A stretch of DNA of 64,000 bases from an uncultured Anaerolineae bacterium (GCA_938022205.1 CALIEB010000030.1:1-64000), one strand, 5' to 3'; shown: positions 1 through 9,112, counted from the first letter of the stretch. A program made the numbers and translations. The notes: generated by a model from the letters alone, not told the origin.

Positions 1-74
1 ACGTAAGGTTTGCCGTGATGCTGCGCTCTGAAGAGTGGCTAGGTTTACTTTTCACGCGAGGACGGGAGAGACGC

Positions 75-668
75 ATGATTGATTTTAGCCCTGTAGAAAA
101 CGGCGAGATGAAGATGCTGGCGTATACGCAGAGCGCGGGCATCACGTGGCAGCAGGTGCGCGACGCACTCAACGAGAGCGTCGACACGCTGCACGTCCTG
201 CTGGACGGCTTAGAGGATGTCGACGTGACGTTTGTGCCGTATGACCCGCACGCCAACGACCCGTTCGCGCCCCCAGAAGAGCAGCACATTGGCTGGAACA
301 TCGCGCACCTTATCTTGCACGTCACCGCCAGCACAGAAGAGTACGCGGCGATTGGCTCGGTGCTGGGGCGCGGCATCGCCTTTGAGGGACGGCTGCGCTA
401 TGAGCCTGACTGGAAGACGGTCACGACGGTGGCGGCACTGCGCCAGCGGCTTGAAGAGAGCCGCCGTATACGCCTCGCCTATCTCGACGCGCTGCCCGAC
501 CAGCCCTTTATGGACGTATACCGCGTCATCAGCGAACGCTACATCGAATATTTTGGCCAGAGCAACTGCATGGTGTCGTTTTTGATTGGGCTGATGCACG
601 AGGTCGGACATTACGAGCAAATTCGTGACGCGCGCCGCCAAGCACTTGCGGCACGCCAACAGGGCTAA
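75..668 (+). CDS. DinB-family (DinB-like fold) protein
   Basis: A 197-residue helical protein. It carries the three-histidine metal site of the DinB/YfiT-like superfamily: H78 (in WNIAHL) plus H175 and H179 (HEVGHYEQ). Family members are metal-binding four-helix-bundle proteins, some of them thiol-dependent transferases; the substrate here is unknown. I chose ATG 75 because a purine-rich GGGAGAG lies just upstream. An upstream GTG at 15 would add 20 basic residues without a better ribosome site. The gene is followed by a hairpin terminator. Family call is good; function is open. Confidence 0.8.
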   Translation: MIDFSPVENGEMKMLAYTQSAGITWQQVRDALNESVDTLHVLLDGLEDVDVTFVPYDPHANDPFAPPEEQHIGWNIAHLILHVTASTEEYAAIGSVLGRGIAFEGRLRYEPDWKTVTTVAALRQRLEESRRIRLAYLDALPDQPFMDVYRVISERYIEYFGQSNCMVSFLIGLMHEVGHYEQIRDARRQALAARQQG

Positions 669-675
669 CGCAAGG

Positions 676-705
676 TTGAAGGCGCGGCGGGTATCTGGGT
701 ATACT
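676..705 (+). promoter_or_regulatory. Candidate hisS promoter inside the terminator
   Basis: TTGAAG (676-681), 18-bp spacer, TATACT (700-705). The -10 lies in the loop and the -35 overlaps the 5' arm of the upstream terminator. This would start hisS mRNA near 712, about 34 nt before the ATG. Confidence 0.55.
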
Positions 706-720
706 AGCCGCGCCTTTTTG
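681..720 (+). terminator. Rho-independent terminator after DinB-like gene
   Basis: Perfect 8-bp stem GGCGCGGC (681-688) / GCCGCGCC (707-714) with an 18-nt loop, followed directly by T5. The loop contains the -10 of the next gene's likely promoter. Confidence 0.75.
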
Positions 721-745
721 CTTATGCCAACGAAAGAATGTCGCT

Positions 746-2080
746 ATGTCCAACGTCAAGCCCCGCCTGCCCAAAGGTTTTCGTGATTTTTTGCCTGCCG
801 ACATGCTCAAACGCGCCTACGTGTTTGAGGTCGTGCGCGAGGTCTTCGAGCTATACGGCTTTGAGCCGTTGCAAACGCCTGTTTTAGAGCTGCGCGAGAC
901 GCTCTTCGGCAAGTATGGCGAGGAAGCCGAAAACTTGATTTACGACGCACAGCACCAGCGCAGCGAGAAAGAGCCACTTGCCATGCGCTATGACTTGACC
1001 GTGCCGTTGGCGCGTGTGGTGGCGATGCACGAAAACGCGCTCAAGCTGCCGTTCAAACGCTATCACATCGCGCCGGTCTGGCGCGGCGAACGCCCCCAGC
1101 GCGGACGCTACCGCGAGTTTTACCAATGCGACGTGGACATCGTCGGCGTGGCGAGCATGAGTGCGGACGCTGAACTCATAAGCGTGCTGGTGACCGCGCT
1201 GCGCCGCTTGGGCTTCGCCAAATTCACCGTCAAAATCAACAACCGCAAGCTGCTCACGGCGATGGGCATTTACAGCGGCGTGCCAGACGCGCAGCTGCCT
1301 GACCTTTACCGCAGCGTAGACAAGTTCGACAAGGTGGGCGCGGACGGCGTGAAGAAGGAGTTAGAAGCGCGCGGCATTGCCCCCGACGTGGTGACGCGCA
1401 TGCTTGACCTCATCACCGTGCAGCACGAAGGCACCGCCAGCCTTGACTATTTAGAGCGTGTGATGGGGCAGCTGCCGCAAGCCGCCGAAGGCATCCGCGA
1501 GCTGCGCGAGATGGCGCAGCACATGGACGCGCTGGGCGTGCCAATGGCGTACGTGGCGTTTGATTACACGGTCGTGCGCGGCTTAGGCTACTACACGGGA
1601 CCGATTTTCGAGACGGTTATCACAGAGCCAAACTTGGGCAGCATCAGCGGTGGCGGACGTTACGACAACCTGATTGGCATTTTCCGCCGCGAGAGCTTGC
1701 CCACAACCGGCGTGAGCTTGGGCATTGAGCGCATCATCGACCTGATGGACGTGTTCAACCTTTACCCCGCGCACGTAGGCGGCACAGTCGTGCAAGTGCT
1801 GGTGACCGTCTTTGGCGAGGACACGCTGGCAGAATCGACGCGCTTGGCGGCAAAACTGCGCGAGGGCGGCATCCGCACCGAGCTTTACATGGACGACGTG
1901 AAGTACAAGCTCAGCAAGCAGTTTGCCCATGCTGACAAGAAAGGCATTGGGCTGGTGGCGATTCTGGGGGCAGACGAGATTGCGCAGGACGTGGTCAAGT
2001 TCAAACGTCTGCGCGACGGGCTGGAGGTGACCACCGCGCAGACGAACGCCGTTGAAGCAGTGCGCCAGCTTTTGGACTAG
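746..2080 (+). CDS. hisS: Histidyl-tRNA synthetase
   Basis: Class II aminoacyl-tRNA synthetase charging tRNA-His with histidine in the cytoplasm; 444 residues, a normal length. Visible motifs: motif 1 around residues 38-48, RYDLTVPLAR (81-90), motif 2 PVWRGERPQRGRYREF (110-125), the HisRS-specific RGLGYYTG (278-285), and motif 3 GVSLGIERI (322-330). The C-terminal 100 residues form the anticodon-binding domain. Its TAG shares a CTAG tetranucleotide with the stop of the convergent Nif11-like gene. It appears to be a single-gene transcript. Confidence 0.97.
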   Translation: MSNVKPRLPKGFRDFLPADMLKRAYVFEVVREVFELYGFEPLQTPVLELRETLFGKYGEEAENLIYDAQHQRSEKEPLAMRYDLTVPLARVVAMHENALKLPFKRYHIAPVWRGERPQRGRYREFYQCDVDIVGVASMSADAELISVLVTALRRLGFAKFTVKINNRKLLTAMGIYSGVPDAQLPDLYRSVDKFDKVGADGVKKELEARGIAPDVVTRMLDLITVQHEGTASLDYLERVMGQLPQAAEGIRELREMAQHMDALGVPMAYVAFDYTVVRGLGYYTGPIFETVITEPNLGSISGGGRYDNLIGIFRRESLPTTGVSLGIERIIDLMDVFNLYPAHVGGTVVQVLVTVFGEDTLAESTRLAAKLREGGIRTELYMDDVKYKLSKQFAHADKKGIGLVAILGADEIAQDVVKFKRLRDGLEVTTAQTNAVEAVRQLLD

Positions 2081-2304
2081 CCTGCCAGCTGCTTGAAGGT
2101 TTCCATGTTGCCGCCGCTAGCGAGCTTGGGCTTATACGTTTGCAGCGCGCTTTTCAGCTCTTCTTCGCTGAGGATGAAGCCCTTGCCGTGCGCGAACTGG
2201 CGCAAACGAGCGATGTCGGCAACGCCGTTCACGTAAAGCTGAGTGCGCAAAGACTCCTCTTTTTCGAGGCGTGCCAAAAACTTGTTTGCGGCTTCAAGGG
2301 ACAT
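2077..2304 (-). CDS. Nif11-like small protein (possible RiPP leader type)
   Basis: A 75-residue acidic/basic helical protein with the Nif11 pattern (PF07862-like): MSLEAANKFLARLEKEESLR at the N-terminus, then GKGFILSEEELKSAL (40-54). Residues 63-65 are S-G-G, resembling the double-glycine cleavage site of Nif11-type leader peptides, followed by ten residues without Cys. AGAAGG lies upstream as ribosome site. No lanthionine, YcaO or radical-SAM enzyme occurs in the window, so it may be a free-standing Nif11 protein rather than a RiPP precursor. The stop overlaps hisS by 4 nt. Confidence 0.75.
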   Translation of the reverse strand: MSLEAANKFLARLEKEESLRTQLYVNGVADIARLRQFAHGKGFILSEEELKSALQTYKPKLASGGNMETFKQLAG

Positions 2305-2353
2305 GCTGACCTTCTTTCTCCATGCTGCGTTGCGGATAAATGATGCCTTTATT

Positions 2354-3280
2354 TTAGTCGGCTTGGCTTGTCAGAGAAAAGGTAAAAAAATCGGTTGGCG
2401 TGCCGCGATAAGCCGACACGACGCGCGCAAAGGCTTCGGCAAACGCGGTCACGCTGGAAAAACGGCTCGACGGCGGCTTAGCGAGTGCCTGCCACAATAC
2501 CATCGGCAGCTCGGGCGGCAGAGACAACTCCGGACGCAGCAAGCCGGGCGGCATAGCGGCTTCGTAGCGGTGACTGTTCATCAGTCCTATCAGCGAATCA
2601 GACTCAAACGGCGCACGCCCCGTAATCAGCTCATAGGTTAAGCACGCCAGCGCGTACTGGTCAGAGGCGGGTTCGGGACGCTGCCCGTCCCAAAGCTCGG
2701 GCGCGCTGTAACGTGTCACGCTAAACGAGTTGGTGCTTTCGAGATTAAAGAAGATTTTTTGCAGGCGAACAATGCCCGCATCGTTAAGGTATGCCTTGCC
2801 GGTTTCGTCAAAAAGCACAGCGCGCGGCTCGACTTGTCCATGCACCATGCCGTTGCGGTGCAGGTCTTGGAGCGCATCAGCAATGCGCTGAATGAAGTCA
2901 GAGATTTGTCCAAGCGAGGGCAGTTTTTCCGTCAGCTTGTCCTGCTGCCGCAGCGTTTTCAGCCGCTTGTGCAGCGAACCACCGCGCATAAGCGGCATAG
3001 CAGCATACAGATAAAACTCATCAACGCCGTAGTCCAACACAGGCACAAGGTAGGGAGACGTGAGCTTTTGCACCCGCGCCATTTCGTTAAGGCACTCTTG
3101 GCGGATGCTGTCGTATTTGCCGCGCTCTTGCTTGGCTAGATGTATCTTGAGAACACGCAGCATGACGCTCTTGCCCGTCTTGCGGTTCAAGGCTTGGAAC
3201 AGCGACATGTCATTGCTAGCTTCTAACGTGTGGATACAGCGATAATCGCCAAACAACTTGTGAAGTGGTTGATTCCCCAT
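2354..3280 (-). CDS. Ser/Thr protein kinase-like pseudokinase
   Basis: 308 residues with the PknB/Hanks-kinase fold but without its catalytic residues. The glycine loop is missing (LEASNDMSLFQA, 19-30), the ATP lysine of VAxK is R42, and HRDxKPxN is replaced by HGQVEP (147-152), so the catalytic Asp is Gln. DFG reads DAG (167-169). The APE segment (SAPELW, 192-197) and C-lobe residues (SDQYALACLTYELITGRAPF) are retained. No membrane segment or PASTA domain is seen. Family knowledge suggests a scaffold or regulator rather than an active kinase; the partner is unknown. Confidence 0.88.
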   Translation of the reverse strand: MGNQPLHKLFGDYRCIHTLEASNDMSLFQALNRKTGKSVMLRVLKIHLAKQERGKYDSIRQECLNEMARVQKLTSPYLVPVLDYGVDEFYLYAAMPLMRGGSLHKRLKTLRQQDKLTEKLPSLGQISDFIQRIADALQDLHRNGMVHGQVEPRAVLFDETGKAYLNDAGIVRLQKIFFNLESTNSFSVTRYSAPELWDGQRPEPASDQYALACLTYELITGRAPFESDSLIGLMNSHRYEAAMPPGLLRPELSLPPELPMVLWQALAKPPSSRFSSVTAFAEAFARVVSAYRGTPTDFFTFSLTSQAD

Positions 3281-3347
3281 GCTTTGCCCGTTTCTAGCAC
3301 CCTGTTTTTACACTGCGTAGTATACGGCACATCGTGCTGCGTGCGTC

Positions 3348-5360
3348 TTAGCTTTCCAAGCGCAAGACGACTGCCGAGCGCGCCATGAGCGTGATGTGCT
3401 GGCTGTAAAGCGTGGCGTTGGGGGGGTGCGCCTCTGCGGTGTAGACAAGCGCATGCCAATTGCCCGGTGGCAGCTCAAAACGCGCTTCCTGCCAATGCGC
3501 GTTGAATGCCACGTATAACGACACATCCGCCCCCACCAACGTGAACGCCACGTGGTGCGCGCGCGCGCTCCAATCGGGCTCGTGCAGCTTATGCCCGTGC
3601 CACGTGATAGCCGTCACGCTGCCATGCCCCCAAAAACGCTCTTCGGCAAACGCCTGATAGTGATGCGTGAACGCTACCACATCGCGCACAAATGTCAGCA
3701 GCTCGCGCTCGCGCTCCACCAGCGACCAATCAAACCACGACAGCTCATTATCTTGGCAGTAGGCGTTGTTATTGCCGCGCTGCGTGCGGCGCACCTCGTC
3801 GCCCATCAGCAGCATCGGCGTGCCTTGCGCGATGAACACCGCCAGCAGGAAGTTGCGCACTTGGCGGCTGCGCAACGCCAGCACCTCAGGGTCATCCGTG
3901 TCACCCTCAACGCCGCAGTTCCAAGAGTAATTTTCGTTGTGTCCGTCGCGGTTGCCCTCGCCATTGGCTTCGTTGTGCTTGTGATTGTAGCTGACGAGGT
4001 CATTAAGCGTAAAGCCGTCGTGGCAAGCGACAAAGTTCACCGCACGGTTGGGGTCGCGGACAGTAGCGTACAGGTCAGTGCTAGCGGTCAGCCGGCGCGC
4101 GAACGCGCCCGCCATGCCTGCGTCGCTCTTGATGAACTTGCGCACGTCGTCGCGGAAGACCCCATTCCACTCCGCCCAGCGGTCGCCAACAAATCGCCCG
4201 ACTTGGTATAAGCCGCCCGCGTCCCACGCTTCGGCGATAATTTTCGCGCCCGCCAAAATCGGCTCGCTGTCAATCTCCCAGACGATGGGCGGGCTTTTCA
4301 GCGGCGTTCCCCACTCGTCGCGCGCCATCGACGATGCCAAGTCAAAGCGGAAGCCGTCGACGTGCATCTCCGCCACCCAATAGCGCAGCGCGTCCATAAT
4401 CATGCGGCGCACGATGCTGTGGTTGGCGTTGAGCGTGTTGCCGCAGCCGCTGTAGTTAGCGTAGCGGGCGCGGTTCTTCTCGAGGATGTAGTAGGCGCGG
4501 TTTTCCAGCCCGCGAAAACTCAAGGTCGGTCCGTTCTCGTCGCCTTCCGCGCTGTGGTTGAAGACGACATCCAGCACCACCTCGATGCCCGCCCTGTGCA
4601 GTGCTTTGACCATGTCGCGGAACTCGTCGACCGCTCCGAGCGGGGTGCCGGCTGCCGCGTACTGCACGTGTGGCGCGAAGAAGCCAATCGGGCTGTAGCC
4701 CCAATAGTTCACGCGCCCGCTCGGCGCGTCGTCAGGGTCAAACTGACAAATCGGCATGAGTTCGACCGTCGTCACGCCTAAGGACTTAAGGTAGGAAATT
4801 TTTTCCACCAAGCCGGCGAACGTGCCGCGTTTTGCCGCGTCTACGCCGCTGTTGGGGTGCTTGGTGAACCCGCCCACGTGCATCTCGTAGATAAAGCTGC
4901 TGGCGTAGGGCAAGTTCAGCGGCTTGTCATCCTCCCAATCATACGTGCTGAGGTCGACGACCACGCTCTTGAGTGCCTCGCGGGTGTTGTCCACGCCATA
5001 ACGCCCCGCCAACGCGCGGTCATAGTGCGCGCCTACCGCCACCGCCCGCCCGTAAGGGTCCAGCAGCAGCTTGCTGCCGTCGAAGCGGTGCCCTTCTTCG
5101 GGCGCGTAGGGACCGTGCGCGCGATAGGCGTAAAGCTGCCCTGCCTGCACGCCTTTCACCCACACGTGCCAATAGTAAAACGTGCGGTTACGCTGCGGTT
5201 GTAAGACAATGACGCGCGACGGGCGCGCCGCGTCCACATGGTCGAAAAACAACAAGTCAAGCTGGGTGCAGTTCTTAGAGAACACACAAAAGTTCACGCC
5301 ATCGCCTTGTACGGTCGCGCCAAGCGTGTGATGCGTACCTACGCGGATGTCACTGGTCAT
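3348..5360 (-). CDS. glgX: Glycogen debranching enzyme (isoamylase type, GH13)
   Basis: 670 residues, normal for GlgX/TreX. It hydrolyses alpha-1,6 branches of glycogen or limit dextrin. An N-terminal CBM48-like domain (THHTLGATVQGDGVNFCVFS) precedes the GH13 barrel. Visible regions: DVVFNHSAEGDENGPTLSF, nucleophile D340 (DGFRFDL), acid/base E377 (IIAEAWD), and stabiliser D448 (CHDGFTLNDLVSYN). No other glycogen gene lies nearby. A likely promoter, TTGGCG-N16-TACAAT, lies at 5396-5423 on the minus strand. Call is secure; glgX versus treX naming is not settled. Confidence 0.94.
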   Translation of the reverse strand: MTSDIRVGTHHTLGATVQGDGVNFCVFSKNCTQLDLLFFDHVDAARPSRVIVLQPQRNRTFYYWHVWVKGVQAGQLYAYRAHGPYAPEEGHRFDGSKLLLDPYGRAVAVGAHYDRALAGRYGVDNTREALKSVVVDLSTYDWEDDKPLNLPYASSFIYEMHVGGFTKHPNSGVDAAKRGTFAGLVEKISYLKSLGVTTVELMPICQFDPDDAPSGRVNYWGYSPIGFFAPHVQYAAAGTPLGAVDEFRDMVKALHRAGIEVVLDVVFNHSAEGDENGPTLSFRGLENRAYYILEKNRARYANYSGCGNTLNANHSIVRRMIMDALRYWVAEMHVDGFRFDLASSMARDEWGTPLKSPPIVWEIDSEPILAGAKIIAEAWDAGGLYQVGRFVGDRWAEWNGVFRDDVRKFIKSDAGMAGAFARRLTASTDLYATVRDPNRAVNFVACHDGFTLNDLVSYNHKHNEANGEGNRDGHNENYSWNCGVEGDTDDPEVLALRSRQVRNFLLAVFIAQGTPMLLMGDEVRRTQRGNNNAYCQDNELSWFDWSLVERERELLTFVRDVVAFTHHYQAFAEERFWGHGSVTAITWHGHKLHEPDWSARAHHVAFTLVGADVSLYVAFNAHWQEARFELPPGNWHALVYTAEAHPPNATLYSQHITLMARSAVVLRLES

Positions 5361-5546
5361 CAGTTTTTGCCCCGTTCGTCAACGCCTTGCTCTATATTGT
5401 AGCCCTGTTTGTCCAATTCGCCAAAAAGCAAACAGCGGTTCATGCGCCACCTTAAGGTCAGCTGAAACACACACAGTTATATAGCGTAAGTTTGCGAAAA
5501 GCGTTACAATACGCGCAAGAGCCACCGCCACCCAAGACAAACGTCC

Positions 5547-6740
5547 ATGCGCATCAAAAGATACCGCCGCACGCCCCTGTTTCGCCCGCCAGCTCGCCAA
5601 CGCGGGTGGCTGCCCTTCTTGCTCTGGATGGGGGTCGTAGCGGGCATGGCATTTCTCACGCGCGATTGGTGGCTAGCGTGGCTGCGGCTGCCGATGACAC
5701 CGCGTCCGCAAGCCACGCTCTCCGCCGCCTACGCTGCTTTTAACGCGGGCGATTGGCACACCGCCATCGAGCTAGCGCGGGCGTTGCACCGCGACCAACA
5801 CGACAGTGGCGCGCTCACGCTGTTGGTGCGCACGCTGATTTACCGCAGCTACGTGGACTTTGAGCATCGTAGCGACCGCGCACGCGCCTTAGAGCTATCG
5901 CAAGAGGCGTTTGCCGCCGCGTCCAACCAACGCAGCGTCCAAGCTATTCACGCGCTGGCGTTGCAAGCCAACGAACGCCCGCAAGAAGCAGCGCGACTGG
6001 CACTGCGCGTTATCGAGCGCGACAGCGAGGACATCGTGGCACGGCTGGCGTTGGCACTGGCTTACGGCAGTCAGGGCTTGTTTGAGGCATCGCTGCGCGA
6101 GGCAGAACGCGCGGTGGGCATCGCCCAAACCAGCGCGCCGGCGTGGCTGTGGGACGCGCTGCGCGTGCGGGCGATTGCGTTGGGCAATTTGGGGCGTTAC
6201 CGCGACGCGCTCAACGCCATCAACACCGCCATTGAAAACAACCGCCGCCTTATTCCGGCACACTTCGAGCGCGCCCTCTTCGCCTTACAGCTCGGCGCGA
6301 CCGACACCGCCACTTCTGCCTATTTCAACGTGCTGGCGTTCGACCCCAACAACGTCAAGGCGCGCTTTCGCCTGTGCGAGCTGAGCAGCGTTATGCGCGA
6401 ACGCGAGGCGGCTATCGCCTACTGCCGCGATGTGACCGAGCGCGCGCCGGAGTTCGTTGACGGCTGGTATCAGCTGGGGCGCGAGTATTTCTTGCAAGGT
6501 GACTTTGCCAACGCACAGCGCGCGCTCAACCGCTGCGCCGCGCTGCAAGTGCTGCAAGACGTGCCGGTGCCAGACCGTCGCTTTGAGTGTTGGTATTGGC
6601 AGGGGCAGGCTGCCGAAATTTTGGGCGATTGCGCGAGCTTGACCGCCATCTACACTGAGTTCGTGACGATGACGGTTGTCGCGCAGGTGCCACAGGTGTG
6701 GGTCTATCCGCCGGAGGGACCGCCCATCTGTCAGCAGTAG
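5547..6740 (+). CDS. Membrane-anchored TPR-repeat protein
   Basis: 397 residues. A short basic N-terminus is followed by one membrane segment (about 22-40, LPFLLWMGVVAGMAFL), then tandem tetratricopeptide-like helical pairs from about residue 60 to 350 (for example GDWHTAIELARAL, GRYRDALNAINTAIE, GDFANAQRALNRCAAL). It is probably a protein-protein interaction scaffold facing outside the membrane. No enzymatic motif is seen. Divergently oriented from glgX and followed by a strong hairpin separating it from serA. Confidence 0.8.
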   Translation: MRIKRYRRTPLFRPPARQRGWLPFLLWMGVVAGMAFLTRDWWLAWLRLPMTPRPQATLSAAYAAFNAGDWHTAIELARALHRDQHDSGALTLLVRTLIYRSYVDFEHRSDRARALELSQEAFAAASNQRSVQAIHALALQANERPQEAARLALRVIERDSEDIVARLALALAYGSQGLFEASLREAERAVGIAQTSAPAWLWDALRVRAIALGNLGRYRDALNAINTAIENNRRLIPAHFERALFALQLGATDTATSAYFNVLAFDPNNVKARFRLCELSSVMREREAAIAYCRDVTERAPEFVDGWYQLGREYFLQGDFANAQRALNRCAALQVLQDVPVPDRRFECWYWQGQAAEILGDCASLTAIYTEFVTMTVVAQVPQVWVYPPEGPPICQQ

Positions 6741-6750
6741 CGCGCCACAA

Positions 6751-6785
6751 GGGGCTTGAGCTTACCTCAAGCCCCTCTCTTTTTA
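6751..6785 (+). terminator. Rho-independent terminator between TPR gene and serA
   Basis: Perfect 10-bp stem GGGGCTTGAG (6751-6760) / CTCAAGCCCC (6766-6775), 5-nt loop, then TCTCTTTTT. It sits in the 42-bp gap between two convergent genes. Confidence 0.85.
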
Positions 6786-7739
6786 GCCCAACACGGCGGG
6801 GTTGCAAACGTTCTGTTTTTCGCCCTTGAGCAAAAAGTCGCGGATGAGTTCCGCCGCTTCGATGGCGACCGTCACCTGCGCGTCGCTGGTGCTTGCGCCC
6901 AAGTGCGGCGTGTCGATGACGTTGGGCAAGCCAACCAGAGGGTGATTCGGCGGCGGCGGCTCAACTTCGTAAACATCGACCGCCGCGCCTGCCACCTTGC
7001 CGCTTTTTAGCGCGGCAGCAAGGTCTTGGTCATTGATGAGCGCGCCGCGCGCCGCGTTGATGATGCGCACGCCGTCCTTCATCTTGGCGATGCTTTGCGC
7101 GTTAATCATGTGCTGCGTCTCTTCGGTGATGAGCGCGTGCAGCGTGATGAAATCCGACTGGGCATAAAGTGTGTCAAGGTCGACCATGCGCACGCCTTCG
7201 ATAGGGCTTTCCGGCACGAACGGGTCATAAGCCAGCAAGCGCATCTCAAACGCGCGCGCGCGCTGGGCAACCGCGCGCCCGATGCGCCCGAAACCCACGA
7301 TGCCAAGCGTTTTGCCGCGCAGCTCCACGCCCACCATGTGCTTGCGCTCCCACTTGCCCGCCTTGAGCGAAGCGTCGCCCTGTGGAATAAAGCGCGCCAG
7401 CGAGAGCATCAAGCCCATCGTCAGCTCGGCGGTGGCGATGGTGTTGCCGCCGGGTGTGTTCATGACGACCACGCCATGACGGGTGGCTGCCTCAAGGTCA
7501 ACGTTGTCGACCCCCACGCCGGCGCGCGCGATTGCCTTGAGCTTGGGGGCGTTCGCCAGCACGTCCGCCGTCACCTTAACACCGCTGCGGATTACGATGG
7601 CATCCGCGTCGACAATGCGCGCCTTAAACTCCTCTTGCGGGAGCTTGCCGGTGGCGGTCACCTGCAAGCCTTCTGCGGCGTTCAAAATGTCCAATGCCGC
7701 TTGGTCAACATCATCCGGAACTAACACGTGAAAGGTCAT
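6783..7739 (-). CDS. serA: D-3-phosphoglycerate dehydrogenase (short form)
   Basis: 318-residue NAD-dependent 2-hydroxyacid dehydrogenase; expected first step of serine synthesis (3-phosphoglycerate to 3-phosphohydroxypyruvate). NAD motif GFGRIG (149-154); catalytic R231 (NAARG), E260 and H279 (TPHLGAST). The [11 protein letters not shown] segment (71-81) is typical of SerA. It lacks the C-terminal ASB and ACT domains, so serine feedback of the classical type is unlikely. It lies 17 nt downstream of the class-V aminotransferase in the same operon. A related hydroxyacid dehydrogenase specificity cannot be excluded. Confidence 0.88.
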   Translation of the reverse strand: MTFHVLVPDDVDQAALDILNAAEGLQVTATGKLPQEEFKARIVDADAIVIRSGVKVTADVLANAPKLKAIARAGVGVDNVDLEAATRHGVVVMNTPGGNTIATAELTMGLMLSLARFIPQGDASLKAGKWERKHMVGVELRGKTLGIVGFGRIGRAVAQRARAFEMRLLAYDPFVPESPIEGVRMVDLDTLYAQSDFITLHALITEETQHMINAQSIAKMKDGVRIINAARGALINDQDLAAALKSGKVAGAAVDVYEVEPPPPNHPLVGLPNVIDTPHLGASTSDAQVTVAIEAAELIRDFLLKGEKQNVCNPAVLG

Positions 7740-7756
7740 AAGATGTCCTTTGCGAC

Positions 7757-8845
7757 TTACGCGCCGATAAACTCGTCAATATACGCCAGCACTTCGTCAA
7801 TAACAGCGGGCTGGGTGTCGCCCATGTGAGCGATGCGGAAGGTCTGTCCCTTAATTTCGCCGTAGCCTTTGTCAATCGTGAAGCCCTTGCCGCTCATGAA
7901 CTTGGCGAGGTCGTCGACGTTAATGCCTTTCTGGCGATTGTCGACCGTCGTGACAGTCGGGCTGCGGTAGCCTTCCTGCGCGAACAAGCCAAAACCGCGC
8001 GACAACGCCCAAGCGTGCGTGGTGTCGCGCATGTGCAGGTGGCGCGCCCAGCGGTTCTCCAGCCCTTCCGCCAAGATGTCGTCCAGCTGCTTATCGGCAG
8101 CGAACATCAAGCTAATCGGCGGCGTAGCGGGCGTGTTGTTCTTCTGCAGGCTTTTCTCAATCTCGACAAAGTCAAAGTAGTAGCCGCGCTGCTTGACTTG
8201 CTTGGCACGCGCAATGACGCGGTCGCTAACAGCGGCGAAGGCGATGCCGGGCGGCAGCGCGAACGCCTTCTGGCTGCTGGTCAGTGCCATGTCGACACCC
8301 CATTCGTCCACGCGCAGCTCCGCACCCAAAAAGCCGCTGACTGTGTCGATGATAAACAGCGTGTCGTCGTACTGGCGCACCACTTCGCCAATCTCTTTGA
8401 TGGGATTGGTCACGCCCGTGCTGGTTTCGTTGTGAACAGCCATCACCGCGTCATAGTGCGCCTTCTTCAGCGCGTCCGCCACCATCTCGGCGGTGTGTGC
8501 CTGCCCCCAGTCCACATCAATCGTGTCGACGAGCTTGCCGTTATCCGCGCTAATTTTCGCCCAACGGTCGCTGAACGCGCCGCCGACAAGGTGCAGCACA
8601 CGCCGGTCATCGCGCACACAGTTGCGCGACGCGCCTTCCCACAAGCCTGTGCCAGAAGAGCCGTGAATGAACACGCGGTATTGCGTTAGGAAGGCTTGCT
8701 TGAGCTTGGTTTGCAAGCGGGCAAAAAGCTCGGCAAAAGCGGTGGAGCGATGCCCAATCATCCATGCTGTTTGCGCCTCAAGGATTTCTTTGCGCACTTC
8801 AACAGGGCCGGGCAGCAGCAAATATTTGTGGTCGCGTTGCGTCAT
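7757..8845 (-). CDS. Class V aminotransferase (serine-pyruvate / alanine-glyoxylate type)
   Basis: 362-residue PLP enzyme of the AGAT/SerC-like class V group. PLP lysine is K193 in TSSQKAFALPPG; HGSSGTGLWEG (61-71) binds phosphate and IIDTVSG (165-171) contains the ring-stacking Asp. Next to serA it probably supplies the transamination step toward serine. I chose ATG 8845 because GAGGAGA (8855-8861) sits 9 nt upstream; longer starts add an unlikely Cys/Arg-rich tail. A TATAAT -10 lies at 8921-8926. SerC versus AGAT specificity is undecided. Confidence 0.88.
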   Translation of the reverse strand: MTQRDHKYLLLPGPVEVRKEILEAQTAWMIGHRSTAFAELFARLQTKLKQAFLTQYRVFIHGSSGTGLWEGASRNCVRDDRRVLHLVGGAFSDRWAKISADNGKLVDTIDVDWGQAHTAEMVADALKKAHYDAVMAVHNETSTGVTNPIKEIGEVVRQYDDTLFIIDTVSGFLGAELRVDEWGVDMALTSSQKAFALPPGIAFAAVSDRVIARAKQVKQRGYYFDFVEIEKSLQKNNTPATPPISLMFAADKQLDDILAEGLENRWARHLHMRDTTHAWALSRGFGLFAQEGYRSPTVTTVDNRQKGINVDDLAKFMSGKGFTIDKGYGEIKGQTFRIAHMGDTQPAVIDEVLAYIDEFIGA

Positions 8846-8973
8846 AGGGTTTTGTCTCCTCATGGTCACACTTGGGCAAGGCTTGCGTGTGTGCGATTGT
8901 GACAAAACGCACACACGCTCATTATACAAACGTGCCAGCGGGCTTTGTAGGGCAAGGACAAGCGACGCGGCAA

Positions 8974-8998
8974 ACAAAAAGCACCCCTATGGGTGCTT
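8974..8998 (-). terminator. Terminator of tRNA-Ser
   Basis: Read on the minus strand: AAGCACCC, loop ATAG, GGGTGCTT, then a T run (plus-strand A tract 8976-8980). Eight perfect base pairs directly downstream of the tRNA. Confidence 0.8.
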
Positions 8999-9007
8999 GT
9001 AACGCTG

Positions 9008-9091
9008 CGGAGAGAGTGGGATTCGAACCCACGTCCGATCTCTCGGGCCCGCTTTCCAAGCGGGTGCACTAGGCCACTATGCGATCTCTCC
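9008..9091 (-). tRNA. tRNA-Ser (anticodon GGA)
   Basis: 84-nt cloverleaf. Acceptor GGAGAGA/TCTCTCC, anticodon stem CCCGC/GCGGG with loop TTGGAAA giving GGA (plus 9055-9057), long variable arm CCGA-GAGA-TCGG as expected for Ser, T arm GTGGG-TTCGAAT-CCCAC, discriminator G. CCA is not encoded. Confidence 0.96.
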
Positions 9092-9103
9092 GTGACGGCG
9101 GGC

Positions 9104-9112
9104 ATTATAGCA
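9104..9112 (-). promoter_or_regulatory. Extended -10 promoter of tRNA-Ser
   Basis: TGCTATAAT on the minus strand, 12 nt before the tRNA 5' end. No recognisable -35 at 16-18 bp. The same nonamer recurs at several other genes in the window. Confidence 0.6.

Noticed and set aside
1-74. A gene crossing the left window edge
   Set aside because: No open frame with coding character could be supported in these 74 nt beyond a weak upstream extension of the DinB-like gene.
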